A stretch of 64,000 bases of DNA from Leguminivora glycinivorella (taxonomy: Eukaryota > Arthropoda > Insecta > Lepidoptera > Tortricidae). A program made the position numbers and the translations under genes. The stretch's first letter is position 1. Every line of letters starts with the position of its first letter. The notes beneath the pieces are model-generated. The model did not search any database, was not told the DNA's origin, and saw only the letters and a program-made list of their open reading frames with translations. Positions 55,877 through 64,000 of this stretch are shown here, in pieces. The stretch covers positions 16,199,691 through 16,263,690 of the forward strand of contig NC_062972.1 in assembly GCF_023078275.1 (NCBI RefSeq), read 5' to 3'.

Positions 55877-58800
55877 AATGATTCGTATAGATTCCCTTCG
55901 TATTTTGTTTTATAAAAAAATTTATTAAAAAAAGGTGATGATACTTAAGATTTTTTTTTTTTGCTTTTTGACACGGCGATATCGAAATGTACGTTAATTC
56001 GCCCTCATTGGGCATGCAAAATTAAGGCGAACATGTCCAAGTAAGTAGTCATTATTGACATAATTTTCAATTTTACATACATTAACAATTTTTTTTTCAG
56101 TGTCTAAAATAGTTACTTATAGAATATTAATGAAATTCATTCCTATATACTCGTATGTTTTTTACGCAAGAAAAAATAAATATCAATAGACAATAATAAC
56201 TATTGTTTTTTTAATCGGTCATCTACATCTTAAGACACAACTATGAGATATAAATTGGACGCCAACATTCGGTCAGAACTCAGAAAGCGTGCGTGTCTTT
56301 GTTTACACTTTCTCCCATCGATTGACACCGCGTCAATTACTGTTACCGGTGTTACGGCGCCCACGCACATGCTACCCATGTTCCGGATACACATTTCATA
56401 ACACGCATTTATCATTTGGCCTCAAGTGCTCAGCTTCTTGTTTGTTGAGTAATGTAATATAATTTCACTATAGGTATGCAGACCAAAAATGGTATGGCTA
56501 CATGCACGGATATCTAAGTAATGCTCCGCTTTGCAAGAGCAAAAAATTGAAAACTGGTATAGCTTACTCAATTTTTTTGTATTCAAATTTACTAAGTAGT
56601 TAATGTTTTTTTTTTTTGCAAGTGGGCATCGAATATATAGTCACCGCCAAGATCTGGAAGATATATTTAATGTTTATGGTAACAAAGATGTGATACGACG
56701 ATATTTATGTTCAGTGGGCATGCATTACAAAATTGGTAATACAAAAATTCTGCAGTAATGTAGTAGTAGTGTGAAAAAGATAAATTCTGCGTGTAAAAAG
56801 ATTTTACGATTTTCACTTAGTGAAATCCGCCAAACATTACCATTTCTAAGTGCAAAGTGTTTACCTACGCAAGTGCGTTACGAGAGTCACGTCAATGTCA
56901 TATTGACGGTCATGGGCCACGGCGTGACACCGCAGGCGGTCAACGACATTTTAGGCTTTACTTTTGCTTTCGCTAAAACTTTTACTCCTGCGTTCCATTT
57001 TTAGTGATTTATACTATTACTTCACTTATCAGTTCTTATTGGTGCTAAATAAACGTGAGCCGCACTCCACTTTCACCGATCTTCTCGTGATTTGGTAGTT
57101 CAATGACTCACGAATTGGTTGGGACCTGAATGTTACTGATTGTTACACATACAATTATACAATATTTGATGATACAGCTAAGGTTTGAAGCATGTGATCA
57201 AAGCGAACTGTAATGCAGGCTTTTAATTTATGCTTTTTTTAGTTTGGGGCATGTCGATCTGTGTAAGAAAATATTCTATTATTTTTGAAATAGTCTAAAG
57301 AGCTGAATATTAACTTAAAATCCTTAAATTTTTTGAAAGTTTGTCGCTATTGTTTTGTCAATTTATAAACACGCTGAATTTTTTACTAGTATGAACTTAA
57401 GTTGGGCTCCATCCCTCTACAGCAGAGGTCTGCAAACTTAATGCGCGCGGATTGACAGGACTGATTTCCTTAATTGCTGTTTTGTTTTATTTGAACTCAA
57501 AATCACAATCACATTTCTTTTTAATGAATACCGTAAACAATTTCACCCCTTTTTGTCATTCGAGATTTTAGGGTATTAAAAGAAAAACCAGTAAGTAGTA
57601 TTTTTTATTTCGAAATAAACTTTCATCTGTGTGTATCTTTATCTTCTTTCTCTTAAGGGATGAATTTTCAAACTCACTAAAACTCAGTTCTTACAAGCTT
57701 TTAATAATAATGTATATATTTATGTTTGTAGGGGTCAATCTTGCAATTTAAATTTAGCCCACTTTACGACTTTCAATGAAGCTGAAAATTTGCATATACA
57801 AAAAGTGTGACAATGCATGTACCTATTTATCTTTATTCAATCAAACAATTCTTAACTCATAAGAACTATTGACAATTTATAATTGCACTAAAAACAATCC
57901 CTCAACATTCATTCGCATGAAATCCTAGGAATATCGTACAGTTACGGTGTTAATTGTCGGCAGACAATAGTGCACCCACGTCGCTGGGAAGCGCCGTAAA
58001 CCCACATACCCAGACCTGTTGGCACACATTAAACGACCTCGCCTCGTGCTCCAACTTTTAATCAGGTTTTTATGAACCTGACTTGTGCAGGGTTCTCTAA
58101 ATTTAATGCGACGGGATTGCCAGGGCTGATTTCCTTACGTGAGCCAAACGCACTCGCGTCTCGGATCCTCAAACCGGATTGGAACGCTTTGGTGGGCTGG
58201 AGTATATAGAGAGCTCTGCTCTAGGGCAGTAGATAGTGTGAAAGGATGGTAGCCTGGTAAAAGACCCTTTCACATCACTCGAGGTGGTTTGTTACACTGA
58301 AATAGTCCTAAGGAGTTTGCGCTCCAGCGCAGATTAGTTGAGCTGTCTCTAGAAGAGGCACTGAAACTTGAGCAGTTTCGTGTACGGCCTACCCCTTTTA
58401 GGTGTGAGTTTTTATATATGTATGCATGAAAAATGTATGTAAATATTATGTATTACCTTAATTTACGTGCCAAAATTTTTTATAAATAAATAAATACCTA
58501 ATGAACAGAAATTGTATTGTAAGACGAGCTAAAAAACACACAAGAAAAACCATCAGAAAAAATGTCATTATATAATAGTATATACACCTACATTTGGTAA
58601 TGAAAGTGAGTGTTTCCCACGAGTTCGTTTAACAAGCGAGGCGGCGGACGTTAACTTTGATTTGAACCTTCACTCACACCTTCGTTAATGTTAATAGTAA
58701 AGCGGCCAATCATCTGAAATTAACATTTAATTTTACTACAAATCAGACTACAGTAACTACATAGCTCCGGCGCAAATAATTCTAAATAGACATGCTCATC

Positions 58801-60782
58801 AAATTTATCGCCTTGTAATCTCAAAGCAGCGGCGCTTAGTCACGCTTGAATTTACAATCAAAACACTCAGTACAGAGTGGTCAAGATGCAAATGACGTAC
58901 GTACGTACAATAAATCAATATTTCAATAGTGAGTGGTAAGTAAGAGTAGTCAAAAACGAAAGTAGAATCGATCTAAAATCGGCACCGCCGAAACATCGGC
59001 TGGGATTGTGGTCAGTCGGTCGGTAACTTTCACCTGGGACTAATTAGCGATCAACTTGATGTTTACACGACCACCGCGTCGATATCGAGATACCCATGTG
59101 TATCGACACATCGATGTATATTAGCCATCTATAACCAGATAAGAGAAGGAATGTCGGATTAGATTAGATGAGTAATTATGCCGACCGGTCCGAGATTGGG
59201 CAAGTGTAACTCGTTACTTTAATTATGATTAAATTGAGTGAAAACTGTCTGTATCCGCGTAGGTGGGAATATTTCTTGCAATCGAATGTAGTTTTAAATT
59301 GTATCATTGAAGTTTAAAATTAATAAGCAAGTAGCTACTTTCATTATAAATAAAGTACGAAACGTAACCAAAATACTTTCAAGCAATGTTTAAAACCATG
59401 TGAAAAGAGAGCTTTTATCCGTCGCGGCGCCTTTGCGTCTGCCACAAAAAACGCACACAATAATGCGTAACGTCGTTACTATTTATTGTTACTAGTGCAG
59501 CACCCACGCGCCTTCGGAAGGATATGTACGTCTATTAGGTATACATGGAATGAGGATCATACATGGATGATTGGATGAAAAATTATTCTGTAAACAGAAA
59601 AAAACTGAAAATGTTTGTTGAACACTTAATTACAATACAAACCCGAGATTACAATGACTATTTTTGAAACACATACAACTTTCATCAAAAGCTCTTTACT
59701 TATCATAAAATTCACCTAGTTCTGCAAGCGTTTCCTAACGATATCCGTAATCTCAGCACATGAGTATAAGTAGGGTCGATAAATCCATCGGCTGCCGACC
59801 GACTGTTTATGTGGAGTAAGTGCGAGATAATTACCTACCGTGCTGTGATTAATGTTTGTAATTCCGTGTAATAATTTGTAATTCTTTATCTCTGACAAAA
59901 GAAATACAATTATTAATTATTAAAACGTATTTAATAAAATATGATTAGTTATTAATTTATAAATTATATTATTAATCCTTATAACGTCACAACATTGAAA
60001 CCACCAACTGTATTCAAAGCTGAAACGTAGTAACTCTGATGAGCACATTCTTTTTAAGCTTTTATTGACAAAACAATGTGTTGTATTTTAACATAAGCAT
60101 TTTTTTTTCTTGTATTGCTGTTGATGGTATAAATAAATAAAATTAAAAATAAAACAAGACACGGGTTTTGTTTCAAAATACCTAGTACTCATGATAAGTT
60201 ATTCATACTTATGTAAAACTTACCCACCTATTGCTATAAGTTTTGATCCTATAAGTTGCCTTAGCAACTACGTATAATTAAAGTTTTAATTAATTATGAT
60301 AAGGCAGTACACACTTTTTTACAGCCTTCTATAGACAGGTACATTTTGCGCTTCAACTTTTCTCTGCTTCACCAAACACCAATTATCATATTTACAGATT
60401 CAACACCCCACGTGTGAACAGATCAAACAAAAGACCATTTGTATATGTCAATTAGACACCGGCGGGTACTTGGAAACCGCTTTCCCTTCGGCGATGTGAT
60501 CGGTATTTGATTGTGATAAGCGAAATTTAATTGAATTACTTGGAAGCTAAGAAAACAGAAAGTGTTCAGTAAGACTTTTTTAATATTCGCACAGCCTTAA
60601 TTGTAATACATTCACAATAAAAGCTTATCACTGCTACTACATCCCGTTATGCTTTTAATTATTAAATTACAAAATAGCACTGTGGAATTGTGGATGTTCA
60701 ACTTTCAAACAATGTATCCCAGGATAACCCCTAAAATTTTGACATATTGGTACATCGGGCTAGGGTGCCGTAAAGATTCTTA

Positions 60783-60900
60783 GGGCCACTTGCACTAACG
60801 AAAATGGAGGTTTAACCCGTGGGTTAACCCACCATTTTATATGAAATTTGACAGTTGACAGCCCACTAACCCTGAGTTAAGTGGTTGGTGCAAGTGGGCC
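60783..60900. mobile_element. MITE (GGGCCACTTGCACTAAC), copy 2
   Basis: GGGCCACTTGCACTAACG and GGTTGGTGCAAGTGGGCC are inverted ends. The interior GACAGTTGACAGCCCACTAA is shared with the copy at 44629-44743. Confidence 0.85.
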
Positions 60901-61736
60901 TTAGTGGTGTCTGTGACTCTTCCAAGGAACACAATTGAATTTGGCAATAAAACTACCTCCTCCTCCGCCAGACTTAGTTCCGGAGCTTGAGCTTGAAGAA
61001 GGGATCTTTTACGACACCGACAGATTAAGTACTGCCATTGAAATACTTTATCACATTTATCAGCAATAAAAACCACAACAAAATGTTTGGAATCTTAACA
61101 TAACTTTGACCATTGTCCCAATCCCAACACTTCAAATACTTCAAACATTCAAAACGCGTTTGTACCTTGTTAAAACCCGGTACTTAGGTACCTGTCACTT
61201 CATTTTCGCAAAATATTTAGCAACGAAATTTTGCGTCGGATATAATCGCCGCATGCCGCATTCCAATTTTGTACTTCAAAAAGGCCGACAACATATCGTG
61301 TGCGAAATTAAAAACACTTTCGCTTACCGAGGAACCTGTTTCGTAAGTTTGTAACGGTTTTGGACTACGATAAATTACTAAAATATAGCTTGTTACTGAC
61401 TGTGTAGTGTAGGTATAAAAACGTCTGTCTGTCTGTCGTTTGTTTGCAAATAAGTTTTTATAACTTTGTGACTGACGTTATTGACATGAATTTTCATTTT
61501 GTTACAGAATTTCAGGAGCATTGTTCAACATTTTTATAAATTTACGTGGTTTGAAGGAGCAAGATCTGTGTGCAAAGGTGAATATTTTAGTAGCTTAGTA
61601 GTGGGTTAAATAAATGGAAACATAGCCAGTAAATAGTAAGCGTGCTGGAAATGCGGCAAGTGTGATGGGTACCTTTGCGTGGGGAACGATGAGGGCTGGA
61701 TTGTTTAACTAGTGACGATACGATACAGTCAATTGT

Positions 61737-62055
61737 CCATACAAACGCTCTCGACTATTTCCTCCCTGGTTTTTAAAGATAGAGCAATGATTTTTTTCAA
61801 CACAGATTAATATTATTTTATCTGTGTCGGACCGTTTTGATTTTTTGATATTCTTATTTTTAAAAACGCTAGAGGCCATCAAAAAAATCTAAAATCGGCC
61901 TTATTCATTACGTCGCAAAGCAAGGTCTGGTATTCAAGATTAGTAACAATTAGCCAAAAAAACTAAACGGTCTGACACAGTAATTGTTATTTAGATTCTT
62001 AAATTTCGTTACGATTGATTGAGTTTTGAAGGAGATTCGATTTTAAAGATTCAAC
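61737..62055 (+). repeat. Dispersed repeat, left part of a split copy
   Basis: CCATACAAACGCTCTCGACT to GTTTTGAAGGAGATTCGA matches 39093 onward. The remaining part resumes at 63055 (CTCGCAATG...) and ends near 63218 (GCTCCTGTAGCGTCTTAA). Confidence 0.8.
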
Positions 62056-62301
62056 TAATTATATTTTTCAACATGTGATCAGGGTTTCAGACGCTTGGTT
62101 TTTGCCAAGTCAAACATTTTTTAAACGATAAGTAATCGAATCCTATTTTATTTTATTTACTTAATTTAATGACAGAAAATACGGAATTCTAACAAATTAT
62201 AGCAAAACTAAAATAACCTATCAAAGTTTTGTCACCTACACAATTTTAATTTTGCAATATGTTTTAACTGTTTGTCTCTTGAGACCGATTACCTTAGTCT
62301 T

Positions 62302-62466
62302 AGGCCGGCACGGCAACAGACAGTCTTAAAATTCATAATTCGATAAAGTCATAATCAGTACAAAAATCAGATCGAGTGCACGGAGTTACATATAATTTCG
62401 CGACTGTCCACACACACTCTTGTTTTTTAAGATTATGAATTTTAAGACTGTCTGTTGCCGGCCTTA
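62302..62466. mobile_element. MITE (GGCCGGCAACAGACAGTCT family) nested in the foldback
   Basis: AGGCCGGCACGGCAACAGAC at the left (with an extra CGGCA), CAGTCTTAAAATTCATAATT, and the right end GACTGTCTGTTGCCGGCCTT. The related foldback copy at 41.2 kb lacks it at this position (between GTCTTAG and AATAAAATTTTAC). Confidence 0.8.
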
Positions 62467-62723
62467 GAAGAAAATTGTACCTACTGTATGCTCTAGAATG
62501 TAAAATGCGATTTTATGTCGTCTTCGCACTACATAAAGGTGCACTTTTCGAGCATGAGTGAAAACGATTTTTTTTTGTTATACTTATACAGAAATGCCTG
62601 CCAACAATACTATATTTATATACTATGATTACTAAAATAATACTCTCTTTAAAAAAAATTACATTATGTAAACACTGTCAAACCATTAAAATCTGTCAGT
62701 AAATAAGAACAAAGAAAACTATT

Positions 62724-62756
62724 TGCATCCTTTTCTATAGCAATAGAAAAGGATGC
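62724..62756. repeat. Perfect 14-bp hairpin
   Basis: GCATCCTTTTCTAT, then loop AGCA, then ATAGAAAAGGATGC, just outside the right arm of the foldback-like element. Confidence 0.7.
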
Positions 62757-63218
62757 ACAATTTTATTGAGCAATAAAATTGTGTAGGTGACAAAACTTTG
62801 ATAGGTTATTTTATTTTTGCTATAATTTATTAGAATTCCGTATTTTCTGTCATTAAATTAAGTAAATAAAATAAAATAGGATTCGATTACTTCCCGTTTA
62901 AAAAATGTTTGACTTGGCAAAAAACCAAGCGTCTGAAACTCTGATCACATGTTGAAAAAAAAGTTGGCGGGAATTGGTTATCTTATGTACCTATTATGTT
63001 CTTTCGCTTCACGACAATTTCGTGGTGTAAATTGCCGAGAAAAATATAATTAATTCCTCGCAATGATTTTTTTGCAATACCTTTTAACTGAGTTGTTCTG
63101 AATGGACAATTTTTTTTCGATAAGTCTAGTTAATAACACTAGTATATTTAACTAAAATTCCCATATTGTATATGGGGGGCCTTTCCATTTTAGCATTTTC
63201 GCTCCTGTAGCGTCTTAA

Positions 63219-64000
63219 GGTTTTGTTTTTTATTATTTATAGTCAATGTTCGATGTTTATTATAAAAGTGTTAGATATTTGTAAAATAAGATGAAGGTAA
63301 AATAATGGTTTATTATTTGTTGTATTATGTCGTCTTTATATACGCGGTATTGCACAATCCTCGATTAACTACTTAGTTGACTCAAGAGCTCAGTGTCAAA
63401 ACCAACCATTAAAGAGTACAAAAAAGCTTAAAAAATACCAATGTATCTGATTGACATGCGTCTTCCACTCCAATAAGCACAATTGGCAAAAAATAGTAGT
63501 TATTGATGTCTCTTCATTTGATGGCAATCACTTCACTATACCTACTGTTTTTTTGCCTCTGTCACTTTTTTTACATGAGCCTTTCTACGTAATCCAACAC
63601 TAACATCTTTCCTCACCATTCCTGTACAAATATGTTTTTTTTTCGTCTCATCACATACTTCATTGAACATACAGATATTTAAAGTGAACATAGTACAATT
63701 TTGGACGTCTTATAGTAAGGACAGGTTGGTTCTCTGACTTTCATTTTCGATAATCTTGTTATGAAAGTAATTTGTGCAATAGGTTTTATCGCTAGATCGT
63801 TATTTGGTTACCAAATATTCATTTCAATGTAGGCATTTTTTTGGTGTGGGTTCGTTGGTGGTGGTTGGGTTAAATAATACCTAATCAGGGTAGTGAACTT
63901 CAAGTTTTTAGGGAAAGCATGTATAGTATATCGCCAAGAGTAAATAATTATTTGACATAATTACCATCATCCGCTAATAAACTTTCTTTGAGCTACTTCA
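63219..64000. other. Right edge, unannotated
   Basis: AT-rich sequence after the split repeat. No exon, repeat family or RNA gene recognised. Confidence 0.4.

Larger units (their letters stand above)
62056..63054. mobile_element. Large foldback-like element with about 190-bp arms
   Basis: The left arm (about 62073-62262) and right arm (about 62756-62956) are long inverted repeats: CATGTGATCAGGGTTTCAGA versus CTGAAACTCTGATCACATG, and GACAGAAAATACGGAATTCT in both. AATTATATTTTT is the outer terminus. A MITE sits at 62302-62466. It splits the dispersed repeat 61737-63218. No transposase frame. Confidence 0.7.
49924..64000. other. Upstream region of gene B
   Basis: A 5' non-coding exon and promoter of gene B (minus strand) are expected here or further right. 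A GC-rich patch at 52030-52170 is one place to look. No host coding gene was recognised. Plain stretches include 49990-50780, 50890-51660, 53210-54440, 55890-57400 and 58460-60780. Confidence 0.4.

Noticed and set aside
56860..57004. Higher-GC stretch with HVNVILTVMGHGVTPQAVND as a possible exon
   Set aside because: No acceptor or donor in a consistent phase and no family recognised; left unannotated.
60837..61076. 79-codon minus-strand frame with AEEEVVLLPNSIVFLGRV
   Set aside because: Its 3' part runs into the MITE at 60783-60900, no splice sites or family match are evident, and chance frames of this length are common here.
1..64000. CRISPR array, bacterial operon or viral gene cluster
   Set aside because: No regularly spaced repeats with unique spacers, no operon-like gene packing, and no viral gene was recognised; the sequence is intron-rich eukaryotic DNA.

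Overview
The window looks like nuclear DNA from a moth or butterfly (Lepidoptera). It is AT-rich, has long introns with GT-AG junctions, is crowded with short inverted-repeat transposons and tRNA-derived SINEs, and carries decayed non-LTR retrotransposons. No prokaryotic, plasmid or phage features are visible, and no CRISPR array, rRNA gene or functional tRNA gene was found.

Two protein-coding genes can be supported. Both encode zona pellucida (ZP) domain membrane proteins of the insect apical-matrix/cuticle type, and they are paralogues in convergent (tail-to-tail) orientation. Gene A (+ strand, 681-18601) is the 3' part of a ZP gene. Eight coding exons are in the window, running from the middle of the ZP domain through a furin-like site (RKRR) to a C-terminal membrane segment and stop; the signal peptide and the first ZP residues must lie left of position 1. 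Gene B (- strand, 49916 down to 31309) looks complete at the protein level, at about 561 residues: a 17-codon signal-peptide exon near 49.9 kb, a low-complexity exon near 33.3 kb after a 16.5-kb intron, and one long exon carrying the whole ZP domain, a furin-like site (RRQRR), a transmembrane helix and a short tail. Gene A has introns throughout the ZP region where gene B has none. The sequence style of B recalls the dusky/miniature/dusky-like group of insect ZP proteins; exact orthology is not assigned.

Layout: 1-18.6 kb gene A, with decayed tandem copies of two of its own exons in its introns (6.9-7.2 kb and 16.57-16.88 kb), a truncated antisense retrotransposon (13.8-14.7 kb), SINEs and MITEs. 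18.6-31.3 kb is the spacer between the two 3' ends, holding a defective piggyBac-type element with TTAA ends (21.77-23.30 kb), two clustered MITE copies, and a dead non-LTR retrotransposon (26.5-29.7 kb) interrupted by a hAT-type element with an 8-bp target duplication. 31.3-49.9 kb is gene B and its large intron. 49.9-64 kb is upstream of gene B: repeats, MITEs, a large foldback-like element (62.06-63.05 kb) with nested insertions, and retrotransposon tails; a 5' non-coding exon of gene B must lie somewhere here but was not located.

The two ZP proteins would be secreted or type-I membrane proteins that polymerise in the apical extracellular matrix after cleavage at the furin-like site. That role comes from knowledge of the family, not from direct evidence here. 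Most remaining DNA is repeat-derived, and many repeat families occur two to four times, which allows nesting order to be read from the sequence.
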